Assembly (NCBI RefSeq): GCF_003937945.1
Contig: NZ_RSEC01000008.1
Location: 186,001 to 250,000, forward strand
Source of the DNA: Amycolatopsis eburnea
Lineage (GTDB): Bacteria > Actinomycetota > Actinomycetes > Mycobacteriales > Pseudonocardiaceae
Direction of reading: 5' to 3'
DNA: 64,000 nt
In this document: positions 16,497 through 24,958 of the stretch, piece by piece
Numbering within the stretch: the stretch's first letter is position 1
How the letters are laid out: every line of letters starts with the position of its first letter
Translations under genes and position numbers: made by a program
The notes under the pieces: generated by a model
What the model was told of the DNA's origin: nothing
What the model saw: the letters and a program-made list of their open reading frames with translations, nothing else
The model's database searches: none

Positions 16497-18035
16497 TTAC
16501 GCGGTCAGCGCGTGCGGGTCGCCCGCGGCGTGCGCCGTGAGGGAACGCTGCGTCGAACGCTTCTGCGCCGTCAGCGACTTCGCCGCGGCCGCGCCCGGCT
16601 TGACGCCGTTGATGCTCTCGGTGCTCGTCGCGTAGACGCCGAGGGCCCAGGCGACACCGTCCGCGTTGCGGTCCAGCGCGACGCGGTCGACGTTGCCGAG
16701 GTTGTCGCAGGCCTGGTGGTAGCACGGGTCGAACGCGATGCCGGCCGTGCCGCCCCACTTCGCCGCCTGCGCCGGGGTCTTCAGGACCTCGGCGCCGGTG
16801 TCCAGGCCGCCCGCCGGGATGCCGACGGCGATGAACTCGCCGTAGTCCGAGCGGCCGGTGAAGTCGGTGCCCTCGACGGACACGCCCCGCGCGGCCTGCA
16901 TGAAGTCGACGAAGGTCTTCTCGATCTGCGCCGAGCCGTACGGGCCGGCGCCCGCGCCGACGCCGTCGGAGTTGTCGCCGTCGTAGGCGAAGTAGCCGGC
17001 GTTCGGCGAGCCGATCATGTCGAAGTTCAGGTACAGCGCGATGTTCAGCTGCTCGTCGAAGCTCAGCTGGTCGACGTAGTAGGTCGAGCCGATCAGGCCG
17101 AACTCCTCCGCGCTCCAGAAGCCGAAGCGGACGGCGTTGTTGACCTTCGGGCTGCTCCCCAGCTGCAGCGCCGTCTCGAGCAGGGCGGCCGAGCCGGTGC
17201 CGTTGTCGTTGATGCCCGGGCCCGCCGGGACGCTGTCGAGGTGCGACCCCAGCATCACGACGTTGTCCTTGCGGCCGGTCTTGGTCTCGGCGATGACGTT
17301 GTAGCTGGTCCGCGCCTCCTGGAAGGCCCGCAGCTCCAGCGTCACGTTCTGGCCGCCGAGCGTCGCCAGTTGCGCGCCCGCGGCGGCCGTCACGCCGCCG
17401 GTCGGGATCTTCGCGTTCTCCGGGCCCCCGAGCGTCCCGTTCAGCGCGCCGTCGGTGTTGTTGTAGACGATGGCGCCGACCGCGCCCGCCGCGGCGGCGG
17501 TCTGCTGCTTCTGCGCGAACGAGCAGCCGCCGCGCTTGATCAGCGCGATCTTGCCCGCGACGTCCGCGGTGTAGTCGGTGGCCTCGCAGCCGCTGGTGTC
17601 GTCGACCGCGACCACGGCGAGCGGCGCGGTGATGCCGCCGACGGGCGTCGAGACGGTGTACTCCATGGCGATGACCGGGACGTCCTGGCCGCCCGCGGTC
17701 AGCTTCTCGGCCAGGGTTTCCGAGTAGGTGAACGGGAACTCCTGGCGGGTCACCTGGAAGCCGGCCGCCTCGAGCTTGGTCGCGATGTACTCGGCGGACT
17801 TCTGGTGGCCCGGGGTGCTCGCCGCGCGGGTACCGCCGTTGGTGTCGGCGATGCGCTGCAGGGCGATCAGGTGCCGGTTGACCCCGTTGACGTCGACCTT
17901 CTTGACGAGCTGCTTCGCGAGCGCGGGACCATCGGGGACCGTGGTGGTGGCGGCGGCCGGGGTGAGGCCGAGCACCAGCGTCGCGCCGGCGGCCAGGGCC
18001 ATCGGCGGGACGAATCTCTTTCGGAAGAGTGACAT
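16497..18035 (-). CDS. Secreted M28 aminopeptidase with PA domain
   Basis: A 512-residue exported zinc peptidase with a signal peptide (cleavage near AAA29). A PA insert occupies about residues 115-245 (DTSGCEATDY, ALIKRGGCSFAQK). The catalytic domain shows the co-catalytic zinc pattern: GSHLDS, GINDNGTGSAA, WSAEEFGL, NFDMIGSPN and a late His in CYHQACDN. The layout matches Streptomyces-type and aminopeptidase Y enzymes that release hydrophobic N-terminal residues. The tail past residue 470 is low-complexity. The gene is monocistronic and shares the terminator on its left. Confidence 0.92.
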   Translation of the reverse strand: MSLFRKRFVPPMALAAGATLVLGLTPAAATTTVPDGPALAKQLVKKVDVNGVNRHLIALQRIADTNGGTRAASTPGHQKSAEYIATKLEAAGFQVTRQEFPFTYSETLAEKLTAGGQDVPVIAMEYTVSTPVGGITAPLAVVAVDDTSGCEATDYTADVAGKIALIKRGGCSFAQKQQTAAAAGAVGAIVYNNTDGALNGTLGGPENAKIPTGGVTAAAGAQLATLGGQNVTLELRAFQEARTSYNVIAETKTGRKDNVVMLGSHLDSVPAGPGINDNGTGSAALLETALQLGSSPKVNNAVRFGFWSAEEFGLIGSTYYVDQLSFDEQLNIALYLNFDMIGSPNAGYFAYDGDNSDGVGAGAGPYGSAQIEKTFVDFMQAARGVSVEGTDFTGRSDYGEFIAVGIPAGGLDTGAEVLKTPAQAAKWGGTAGIAFDPCYHQACDNLGNVDRVALDRNADGVAWALGVYATSTESINGVKPGAAAAKSLTAQKRSTQRSLTAHAAGDPHALTA

Positions 18036-18105
18036 GGTTGCTCACCTTTGTTCCGAATGAGAAGTACGTCAATGCGTCATTCGGCGGGAACTTCGGGCCC
18101 CGGGA

Positions 18106-18111
18106 TACAGT
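18106..18111 (+). promoter_or_regulatory. -10 element TACAGT, leaderless-type
   Basis: TACAGT is 6 nt before the ATG at 18118, in the divergent gap with the M28 peptidase. Confidence 0.5.
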
Positions 18112-18117
18112 CGACAC

Positions 18118-19095
18118 ATGTACGCGATCACCATCCGTGAACCAGGTGACCCGGACGTTCTCGAGTGGACGGAGGTCGCGGACCCGCGTCCCGGCCCCGG
18201 CGAAGTGCTGGTGGACGTCGCGGCGAGCGCGGTGAACCGGGCGGACCTCCTGCAGCGCCAAGGCCACTACCCGCCGCCGCCGGGCGCGAGCGAAACGCTC
18301 GGCCTCGAATGCTCGGGAACCATCGCGGAACTCGGCGAAGGCGTCGAAGGCTGGAACGTCGGCGACGAGGTCTGCGCGCTGCTCGCGGGCGGCGGCTACG
18401 CGGAGAAGGCCGTCATCCCGGCCGGGCAGCTGCTGCCGGTGCCGGGCGAGGTCGACCTGATCGCCGCGGCCGGGCTGCCCGAGGTGGCCTGCACGGTGTG
18501 GGCGAACGTCGTGATGCACGCGAAGCTCACCGAAGGCGAGGTGCTGCTGGTGCACGGCGGCGCCGGCGGCATCGGCACGCACGCCATCCAGGTCGGCAAG
18601 GCGCTGGGCGCGACCGTCGCCGTCACCGCGGGGTCGGCCGAGCGGCTCGAGAGCTGCCGCCAGCTCGGCGCCGACATCACGATCAACTACAAGGAAGCCG
18701 ACTTCGTCGAGGTCCTCAAGAAGGAGACCGGCGGCGCGAACGTCATCCTCGACAACATGGGCGCGTCCTACCTCGGCCGCAACGTCGACGCGTTGCAGCA
18801 GGACGGCCGCCTGGTGATCATCGGCATGCAGGGCGGGGTCAAGGGCGAGCTGAACGTCGGCGCGCTGCTCGGCAAGCGGGCGTCGGTGTTCGCGGCGGGC
18901 CTGCGGTTCCGGCCGCTGGAGCAGAAGGCGGCCATCGTCGCCGACGTCCGGGAACGCCTGTGGCCGCTGGTGGCGGAGGGCCTGGTGAAGCCGATCGTCG
19001 GCCAGGTCGTGCCGATGGCCGAAGCCGCGTCCGCGCACCGCGCCCTGGAAGAGGGCAGCGTGTTCGGGAAGGTCTTGCTGGCGGCGAAGTCCTAG
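18118..19095 (+). CDS. NAD(P)H:quinone oxidoreductase, PIG3/QOR type
   Basis: A 325-residue zinc-less medium-chain reductase. It has the catalytic-domain opening YAITIREPGDPDVLEW, NRADLLQRQGHYPPPPGASE typical of the PIG3 group, and the nucleotide loop HGGAGGIGTHAIQVGK. These are soluble NADPH-dependent quinone or enoyl reductases. The position immediately before a cysteine-desulfurase-like gene and the proteasome activator matches Rv3777 in the M. tuberculosis arabinogalactan region. The 3' end overlaps the convergent gene by 4 bp. Confidence 0.9.
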   Translation: MYAITIREPGDPDVLEWTEVADPRPGPGEVLVDVAASAVNRADLLQRQGHYPPPPGASETLGLECSGTIAELGEGVEGWNVGDEVCALLAGGGYAEKAVIPAGQLLPVPGEVDLIAAAGLPEVACTVWANVVMHAKLTEGEVLLVHGGAGGIGTHAIQVGKALGATVAVTAGSAERLESCRQLGADITINYKEADFVEVLKKETGGANVILDNMGASYLGRNVDALQQDGRLVIIGMQGGVKGELNVGALLGKRASVFAAGLRFRPLEQKAAIVADVRERLWPLVAEGLVKPIVGQVVPMAEAASAHRALEEGSVFGKVLLAAKS

Positions 19096-20291
19096 CGGAG
19101 TTCTTCGAGGACGCGCACGAGCTGGTTGATTTCGAAGACGTTGGAGTAGTGGGCGAGCCCGATCCGCACGGCGCCGCCCACTTCCCCGACGCCCAGTGAC
19201 GCGAAGACGCCGGCCGTGCCGTCGTCGGCGAAGGCGCACAACCCCTGCGAAGCCAGGTACTCGGCGACCTCGGGCGCCTTCTTGCCGGCGACGGCGAAGG
19301 CGAGCGCGGGGATGCGGCGCATGGCGTTGCCGATGACCATGATGTGCCGCAGCGACAGCAGTTCCGTCGACAGCTGGGCGAGCAGCCCGGCGTGGTACGA
19401 CTTCGCCGAGCCGAGCGAGGTGACCAGGCGCTCGCGGCGCGAGCCGGACGCGGCGTCGTCGAGGCCCGCGAGGTAGTCGATCGACGCGATCAGCCCGGCC
19501 AGCAGCGGGTACGCGTGCGGGCCGAGCTCGAGGCGGGCGGCGCCGCGCGCCATCGGGTCGAGCGAGACGGACGGGATCCGCTCGATCAGCTCGGGGTCGC
19601 GGAAGACGAGCGCGCCGACCGACGGCCCGCCCCACGCCTGCGCGGACACGACCATGACGTCGGCGCCGAGCGCGTTGATGTCCAGCGGCAGGAACGGCGC
19701 GGCGTAGGTGGCGTCGACGACGACCAGCGCGCCGACCCGCTTGGCGAACTCGATGATCGTCGGCACGTCCGGCCGGGTGCCGACGGACCCGGACGCGAGC
19801 GTGACCGCGACGGCCTTGGTGCGCGCCGAGACGAGCTGCTCGTACTGCCACGCGGGGAGTTCGCACGTTTCGATGTCGATCTCGCCCCAGCGCACGACGG
19901 CGCCGACGCGCTTCGCGGCCCGCTGCCACGGCGCGAGGTTGGCTTGTTCGTCGAGCCTCGACACGACGACCTCGTCGCCGATCGTCCAGCGCTCGGCGAG
20001 CGAGTCGCAGAGCCGGCGCAGCATCACCGGCGCGCTCGGCCCGAGCACGACGGCGGCCGGGTCGGCCCCGACCAGGTCGGCCACGGCCCGGCGGGCCGCG
20101 GTCACGATGCTCTCCGCGCGTTGTGAGGCCGGAAACGCTCCGCCCGGCCCCGACACCGGGGCGCGCATCGCCGTGGAAACGGCCGAAGCGACCTGTTCCG
20201 GTACCAGCATTCCGGCGGCGCCGTCGAAGTGAATCCAGCCGTCACCCAGCGCGGGAAAGAGCCCACGGATACGAGCGACGTCGAACGCCAT
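19092..20291 (-). CDS. Cysteine desulfurase-like PLP enzyme (Rv3778c-like)
   Basis: A 399-residue class V aminotransferase-fold protein. VVVDATYAAPFLPLDINALGADVMVVSAQAWGGP covers the cofactor Asp and the position of the PLP lysine. In this protein the usual SxHK is replaced by SAQAW, and no lysine is apparent there. The FHFDGAAG-like start and SxGT segment (ASGSVGTRPDVPT) otherwise fit the SufS/CsdA fold. The missing lysine means that desulfurase activity is doubtful. The ATG at 20291 was chosen over an in-frame extension to 20387. The gene is convergent with the oxidoreductase and divergent from bpa, as in mycobacteria. Confidence 0.8.
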   Translation of the reverse strand: MAFDVARIRGLFPALGDGWIHFDGAAGMLVPEQVASAVSTAMRAPVSGPGGAFPASQRAESIVTAARRAVADLVGADPAAVVLGPSAPVMLRRLCDSLAERWTIGDEVVVSRLDEQANLAPWQRAAKRVGAVVRWGEIDIETCELPAWQYEQLVSARTKAVAVTLASGSVGTRPDVPTIIEFAKRVGALVVVDATYAAPFLPLDINALGADVMVVSAQAWGGPSVGALVFRDPELIERIPSVSLDPMARGAARLELGPHAYPLLAGLIASIDYLAGLDDAASGSRRERLVTSLGSAKSYHAGLLAQLSTELLSLRHIMVIGNAMRRIPALAFAVAGKKAPEVAEYLASQGLCAFADDGTAGVFASLGVGEVGGAVRIGLAHYSNVFEINQLVRVLEELR

Positions 20292-20425
20292 GTGGACACC
20301 GTACGGACGTGCGGTTTCGCCGCGCGCCCGGGGTTGGGTGGAGAGCCACCGGGAACCCCTGGAGCGGCTACGCTCGGAGACGGACACCCCGTGGGTGTCG
20401 CGGAGCGTGTCGAAGGCAAGCCAGG

Positions 20426-20992
20426 ATGGAGCACATGACCGAGCCGAACTTCACAGCCGGTGACGCTGGCCAGGAATCTTCACCCCACGTGGTGGTCGTG
20501 GGTCCGGACGGCACCGCGGTGGGCGCGGACGAGCACCCCGAGTCGGTCGGCGACCTCGTCGAAGAGCCGGCGAAGGTGATGCGGATCGGCACGATGATCA
20601 AGCAGCTCCTCGAGGAGGTCCGCGCGGCCCCGCTGGACGACGCGTCCCGCAACCGCGTGCGCGAGATCCACGAGACGTCGGTCAAGGAACTGGCGGCGTC
20701 GCTGGCCCCGGAGCTGCAGGACGAGCTGGAGCGCCTGGTGCGGCCGTTCACCGACGATTCGACGCCGTCGGACGCGGAGCTGCGGATCGCGCAGGCTCAG
20801 CTGGTGGGCTGGCTGGAGGGGCTGTTCAGCGGGATCCAGACGGCGCTGTTCGCCCAGCAGATGGCGGCCCGGGTCCAGCTGGAGCAGATGCGGCGGGGGC
20901 TGCCTGCCGGGCCGTCGGCGGGCGGGCCCGGGGCCGGGCCGGGGCACGAGGGGCACGGGCCGGGGATTTCCGGGACGGGTCAGTACCTCTGA
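20426..20992 (+). CDS. bpa: Bacterial proteasome activator Bpa (PafE)
   Basis: A 188-residue protein matching Rv3780. It has a flexible N-terminus, a helical core (residues about 38-150, with KVMRIGTMIKQLLEEVR and LFSGIQTALFAQQMAAR), a Gly/Pro-rich tail, and the C-terminal GQYL that opens the 20S proteasome gate. It forms rings that feed unfolded proteins to the proteasome without ATP. The first ATG is given; a second at 20435 is equally possible. A -10-like TACGCT lies at 20369. Its neighbours, Rv3777- and Rv3778c-like genes, keep the mycobacterial order. Confidence 0.93.
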   Translation: MEHMTEPNFTAGDAGQESSPHVVVVGPDGTAVGADEHPESVGDLVEEPAKVMRIGTMIKQLLEEVRAAPLDDASRNRVREIHETSVKELAASLAPELQDELERLVRPFTDDSTPSDAELRIAQAQLVGWLEGLFSGIQTALFAQQMAARVQLEQMRRGLPAGPSAGGPGAGPGHEGHGPGISGTGQYL

Positions 20993-21004
20993 CGGGTGCG
21001 GAGA

Positions 21005-21050
21005 GGTTGTCCACAGACCGAGAGGCCTGTGGACAACCCCTGTGGACAAC
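21005..21050. terminator. Hairpin built from DnaA-box-like TTGTCCACA words
   Basis: GGTTGTCCACAG (21005-21016) pairs with CTGTGGACAACC (21027-21038), and a third CTGTGGACAAC follows at 21040-21050. It lies 12 nt after the bpa stop, so terminator is the simplest reading. Each arm contains TTGTCCACA, the usual high-GC DnaA box. A near-copy of the layout occurs at 55992-56034. Confidence 0.65.
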
Positions 21051-21070
21051 TCGCCCTGAGTGCCGCGCCC

Positions 21071-22210
21071 TCAGCGCAGTGAGCTGAAGAACGCCCGGAC
21101 GTCGCCGATCAGCGCGTCCGGTTCCTCCAGGCCCGCGAAGTGGCCGCCGCGGGGGAACTCCGTCCAGCGGACGATCTTGTCCGTGCGCTCCGCCAGTTCC
21201 CGGATCGGGAGCCCGATGTCGTCCGGGAACACCGCCACCGCCGTCGGGACCGTGTTGACCGGCGGCGGCGCTCCCCAGCCGCCCGTCAGGGCCGCGTACA
21301 GCCGGGCCGAAGAGTTCGCCGTCTCCGTGAACCAGTAGATCGACACGTCCGCCAGCAGGTCGTCGCGGTCGATCAGGTCCACCGTCGTGTTCGAGAACGA
21401 GCGGAACTTCTCCGCGATCCACGCCAGCTGACCCGCCGGGGAGTCGTGCAGGCCGTACGCCAGGGTCTGCGGCTTCGTCGCCTGGATCATCGCGTAGCCC
21501 GTGCCCGACGCCGAGAACGCCTGCCCCTTCTCCAGCGACCGCTTGCCCAGCGCCTGGTCCGAAAGCCCGTCGAGATCGGCGGGCGTGCGGACCACTGCCG
21601 ACGCCAGCATCGTCACGTGGATGCCGAGCACCCGCTCGGGGAACTGGACCGCCAGCTCACGCGAGATGATCGCGCCCCAGTCGCCGCCGTGGGCGCCGAA
21701 GCGCTCGTAACCCAACGACGTCATCAGCGAGGCGAACGCCCGCGCCACCCGGTCCGGGCCCCAGTCCGGGGTCGGGGTCGGGCCCGAGAAGCCGTAGCCC
21801 GGGATCGACGGGACCACCACGGTCAACGCCGAAGCCGGGTCGCCGCCGTACGCGCGCGGGTCCGTCAGCGGGCCGATCACGTCGAGGAACTCCACGATCG
21901 AGCCCGGCCACCCGTGGGTGAGCAGCACCGGCGTCGCCGCCGGCTCCGGGGACACCACGTGCAGGAAGTGCACGTTCGTGCCGTCGATCGTCGTCGTGAA
22001 CTGCGGGAACGCGTTGAGCCGCGCCTCCTGCGCCCGCCAGTCGAAGCCCGTCCGCCAGTACTCCGCCAGCTCGCGCACGTAGTCCACCGGCGCCCCGAGC
22101 CGCCAGCCCGCGCCGGAGGGCTGGTCGGGCCAGCGCGTGTTCGCCAGGCGCGTGCGGAGGTCGTCGAGGGCGGCCTGGGGGACGTCGATGCGGAACGGGG
22201 TGATCGTCAT
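21071..22210 (-). CDS. Epoxide hydrolase family protein (EHN + alpha/beta hydrolase)
   Basis: A 379-residue protein with the N-terminal EHN domain (residues 1-105, [17 protein letters not shown]), followed by an alpha/beta hydrolase: HGWPGS oxyanion loop, [10 protein letters not shown], and GGDWGA with the nucleophilic Asp. Near the C-terminus, [13 protein letters not shown] supplies the His. This is the microsomal/juvenile-hormone epoxide hydrolase type, which is common in actinobacteria. It has no evident link to the sugar genes it borders. TACCGT (plus 22217-22222) sits 6 nt upstream of the ATG, consistent with a leaderless mRNA. Confidence 0.92.
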   Translation of the reverse strand: MTITPFRIDVPQAALDDLRTRLANTRWPDQPSGAGWRLGAPVDYVRELAEYWRTGFDWRAQEARLNAFPQFTTTIDGTNVHFLHVVSPEPAATPVLLTHGWPGSIVEFLDVIGPLTDPRAYGGDPASALTVVVPSIPGYGFSGPTPTPDWGPDRVARAFASLMTSLGYERFGAHGGDWGAIISRELAVQFPERVLGIHVTMLASAVVRTPADLDGLSDQALGKRSLEKGQAFSASGTGYAMIQATKPQTLAYGLHDSPAGQLAWIAEKFRSFSNTTVDLIDRDDLLADVSIYWFTETANSSARLYAALTGGWGAPPPVNTVPTAVAVFPDDIGLPIRELAERTDKIVRWTEFPRGGHFAGLEEPDALIGDVRAFFSSLR

Positions 22211-22213
22211 ACC

Positions 22214-23191
22214 TCAACGGTACGAAGCATCGCGGACAGTTCCGGTCCTCGATGCCAGGGAATCCAGGACCCGGTCGACGCCGAGGCCGTCCACTGTGGA
22301 CGACGCCGTCGCCGACAGCGACCCGCGCAGCGCGGCGTCGGTCAGCAGCGAGCGGAGCACCGCCGTCACGGACGGGAGCCGCGAAGCCAACGTCTCCGCG
22401 GGGCCGAGCCCGGCCGCCAGGCCCAGCTCGAGCGCCGCCCGGTAGCCCGGCTCCTGGTTGTCGACCAGCCGGACCGCCGCCGTCGGGATACCGAGGCAGC
22501 ACAGCTCCACGAACGTCACCCCGGACGCGCTCACGGCGACGTCCGTCGTCGCCAGGATGTCCAGCAGCGCGGGGCTCGGCGGGGCCACCCGGATCGCCTG
22601 CCCGGGAAGCAGCGAAGGCACGTCAGGCTCTCCGCGCACCAACGCGTCCACCACGAACGGCTGCTCGGTGTCGCGAAGCGCGCGAAGCAGCAACCCGACC
22701 GTCGACGTCCATTCGGCTCCGCCGCCGAGGACCACCGTGACGTGCAGCGGCGGTCCGGCAGGCGCCCGCCGGGTCTGCCGGACGACGTCCCGCAGCGGCG
22801 CGTACTCGATCCCGCGCAGCAGCACGTCCGAGCCGTCGTCGGGCCGCGGCGAAGGCGCGAAGGCGGAGTCCACGACGATGTCCGCGGGACGGCGGCCGAA
22901 GACGTCGTCCTCGATCGACACCAGCACCGCGCCGGCCGCGTTGATCTCGGACCGCACGTCGCCGAGGCCGTAGTGGTCGACGACGACCGCGTCGAAGCCC
23001 GCCGCGTCGAACGGCACCCGCGTGACGCCCAGCTCGTCGAAGCGCGAAGCGAGCCATTCCGCGTTGTCGACTCGGCCCGCGAAGGAAACCGAAAAGCCCC
23101 GCGCCACCGCCCGCTCGGCGTAGGCGACCATCCGCGCGATGTGGCCGGCGCCGATCGACGCCGAAGCGTCCGCGCGCAGCAGCAGCCTCAC
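22214..23191 (-). CDS. pseG: PseG-like UDP-6-deoxy-AltdiNAc hydrolase
   Basis: A 325-residue GT-B-like enzyme. RADASASIGAGHIARM near the N-terminus carries the conserved GxGHxxR with the catalytic His. The C-terminal half has VVLGGGAEWTST and ASGVTFVELCCLGIPTAAV, the nucleotide-binding region. PseG removes UDP from UDP-2,4-diacetamido-2,4,6-trideoxy-altrose in pseudaminic acid synthesis. The start GTG overlaps the stop of the cytidylyltransferase gene (GTGA), so the two are coupled. A long frame continues upstream, but it is only the shadow of the pseF-like gene. Confidence 0.85.
   Translation of the reverse strand: MRLLLRADASASIGAGHIARMVAYAERAVARGFSVSFAGRVDNAEWLASRFDELGVTRVPFDAAGFDAVVVDHYGLGDVRSEINAAGAVLVSIEDDVFGRRPADIVVDSAFAPSPRPDDGSDVLLRGIEYAPLRDVVRQTRRAPAGPPLHVTVVLGGGAEWTSTVGLLLRALRDTEQPFVVDALVRGEPDVPSLLPGQAIRVAPPSPALLDILATTDVAVSASGVTFVELCCLGIPTAAVRLVDNQEPGYRAALELGLAAGLGPAETLASRLPSVTAVLRSLLTDAALRGSLSATASSTVDGLGVDRVLDSLASRTGTVRDASYR
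22217..22222 (-). promoter_or_regulatory. -10 element TACCGT for the epoxide hydrolase
   Basis: The hexamer ends 6 nt before the ATG at 22210 on the minus strand. It lies inside the 3' end of the pseG-like gene, so the hydrolase is probably transcribed separately from it. Confidence 0.45.
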
Positions 23192-23925
23192 CGGCCGACC
23201 TTCTTCTGCTCGACGTGCGCGTTCAGCGCCACCAGGTCCGGCCGCGCGCGCAACAGCGCGACCACGGCCCGCCAGTCGCCGACGCGGTCGCCCAGCTCGG
23301 CCACCAGCGCGGACAGCAGCTCCCAGTCCTCCGCGGTGTCGAGCGTCACGCGCAGGTCGTCGGCGGCCGGGCTCACCACGACACCGCTGCACGCGTAGCG
23401 CGTGGGCCGCGCGTAGATGCCCGAAGTCACGTGCTCCCGATCGGCGCCGGTCGCGGAAGCGACCTGCTCGAGGAGCACGTCGGCCCGCACCAGCTCGGCG
23501 TCGAAGCCGCGCGGCAGCGTCCGGACGAGGGTCGTGCTCACGTAGTCGAGCGTCGGCTGGGCGCGCCACAGCGCCGCGAGCTGGCCGATCAGCGCCGGGT
23601 CCAGCAGCGGGCAGTCCGCGGTGAGCCTGATCACGGCGTCGGCGGGGTGCTCGCGCAGCGCCAGCCCGAACCGTTCGAGCACGTCGTCCAGCGGCCCGCG
23701 CACGACAAGAGCACCGCAGCGAGCGGCTTCCCGGGCGACGTCGTCGTCGGAGGCGTCCGAAGAGGTCGCGACCACCACCTGGTCGACGCCGGGAGCGGCC
23801 GCGGCGGCCCGGACCACCCAGCCCAGCACGCTGCGGCCGGCCAGCGGGCGCAGCACCTTGCCGGGCAGCCTGGTCGAGCTCGACCGGGCCTGGATGACGG
23901 CGTTGACACCGGGCGCTCCACGCAT
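23188..23925 (-). CDS. pseF: PseF-like CMP-sugar cytidylyltransferase (SpsF fold)
   Basis: A 245-residue nucleotidyltransferase with NAVIQARSSSTRLPGKVL at the start, the CTP-binding pattern of SpsF/PseF proteins. VIRLTADCPLLDP follows in the middle, with the metal-binding Asp. PseF activates pseudaminic acid as CMP-Pse. ATG at 23925 is given; an ATG at 23934 adds three residues. The promoter lies in the 49-bp divergent gap with the pseB-like gene, so both arms of the pathway share a control region. Confidence 0.85.
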   Translation of the reverse strand: MRGAPGVNAVIQARSSSTRLPGKVLRPLAGRSVLGWVVRAAAAAPGVDQVVVATSSDASDDDVAREAARCGALVVRGPLDDVLERFGLALREHPADAVIRLTADCPLLDPALIGQLAALWRAQPTLDYVSTTLVRTLPRGFDAELVRADVLLEQVASATGADREHVTSGIYARPTRYACSGVVVSPAADDLRVTLDTAEDWELLSALVAELGDRVGDWRAVVALLRARPDLVALNAHVEQKKVGR

Positions 23926-23974
23926 GGGTGACATGATGGCCGACGGCAACCCACCCCAAACGCGGAGGTCAACG

Positions 23975-24958
23975 ATGTCCGAGCTGGATGGCTCCAGCAT
24001 CCTGCTCACCGGCGGGACCGGTTCCTTCGGCAAGGCGTTCATCGCGCACGCGCTCGCCGAACTGAACCCGAGCCGGCTGGTCGTGCTCTCCCGCGACGAG
24101 CTGAAGCAGTACGAGACGCGTCAGCTGTTCGGCGACGACCCGCGGCTGCGCTGGTTCATCGGCGACATCCGCGACCGGCGCCGGCTCGAGCGCGCCATGC
24201 ACGGCGTCGACTACGTCGTGCACGCCGCCGCGCTCAAGCAGGTCGACACCGGCGAGTACAACCCGTTCGAGTTCGTCCAGACCAATGTCATGGGCTCGCA
24301 GAACGTGATCGAGGCCGCGATCGACACCGGCGTCAAGAAGGTCGTCGCGCTGTCCACGGACAAGGCGTCCAGCCCGATCAACCTCTACGGCGCCACCAAG
24401 CTGTGCGCCGACCGGATGTTCATCAGCGGCAACCACTACGCGGCCGCGCACGTGACGCGCTTCTCCGTGGTCCGCTACGGCAACGTCATGGGCTCGCGGG
24501 GCAGCGTCATCCCGTTCTTCCGGAAGCTGGCCGAAAAGGGCGAATCGCTGCCGATCACGCACAAGGAGATGACCCGCTTCTGGATCACGCTCCCGCAGGC
24601 CGTGCGGTTCGTCGTCGACTCGTTCGACCAGATGCACGGCGGCGAGCTGTACGTGCCGCGGATCCCGAGCATGCGGCTGGTCGACCTGGCCCAGGCCATC
24701 GCGCCGGGCAGCGAGATGCACGAGGTCGGCATCCGCCCCGGCGAGAAGCTGCACGAGGAGATGATCGCCCCCGACGACGCGCGCCGGACGGTCAAGCTCG
24801 AGGACCGCTACGTCGTCCAGCCGCACCTCGCGGGCTGGGGCTACCAGGAGCCCGACGGCGGGACGCCGATGCCGGAGGGCTTCGCCTACCGCTCGGACAC
24901 CAACGACCTCTGGCTGAACCCGGAGGAGCTGCGCGAGCTGGTCGAGCAGCATGGCTGA
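23975..24958 (+). CDS. pseB: PseB-like UDP-GlcNAc 4,6-dehydratase (inverting)
   Basis: A 327-residue soluble extended SDR. It has the cofactor loop TGGTGSFG (12-19), SRDELKQYE (39-47) characteristic of the PseB/FlaA1 group, catalytic LSTDK (126-130) and Y138GATK. There is no N-terminal membrane part, which separates it from PglF/WbpM. PseB is the first step of pseudaminic acid synthesis: it dehydrates UDP-GlcNAc with C5 inversion. GGAGG sits 7 nt before the ATG. The next gene (pseC-like) starts 8 bp inside this one. Confidence 0.9.
   Translation: MSELDGSSILLTGGTGSFGKAFIAHALAELNPSRLVVLSRDELKQYETRQLFGDDPRLRWFIGDIRDRRRLERAMHGVDYVVHAAALKQVDTGEYNPFEFVQTNVMGSQNVIEAAIDTGVKKVVALSTDKASSPINLYGATKLCADRMFISGNHYAAAHVTRFSVVRYGNVMGSRGSVIPFFRKLAEKGESLPITHKEMTRFWITLPQAVRFVVDSFDQMHGGELYVPRIPSMRLVDLAQAIAPGSEMHEVGIRPGEKLHEEMIAPDDARRTVKLEDRYVVQPHLAGWGYQEPDGGTPMPEGFAYRSDTNDLWLNPEELRELVEQHG

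Noticed and set aside
15367..19929. Open frame of 1520 codons on the minus strand
   Set aside because: It spans the metallopeptidase, M28, quinone reductase and desulfurase-like genes in other frames; its translation is Arg/Ala/Gly-rich low complexity, a GC-frame shadow.
21005..21050. Replication origin
   Set aside because: DnaA-box-like words are present, but dnaA, dnaN, gyrB and an AT-rich unwinding element are not; a paired hairpin after a stop codon is simpler.
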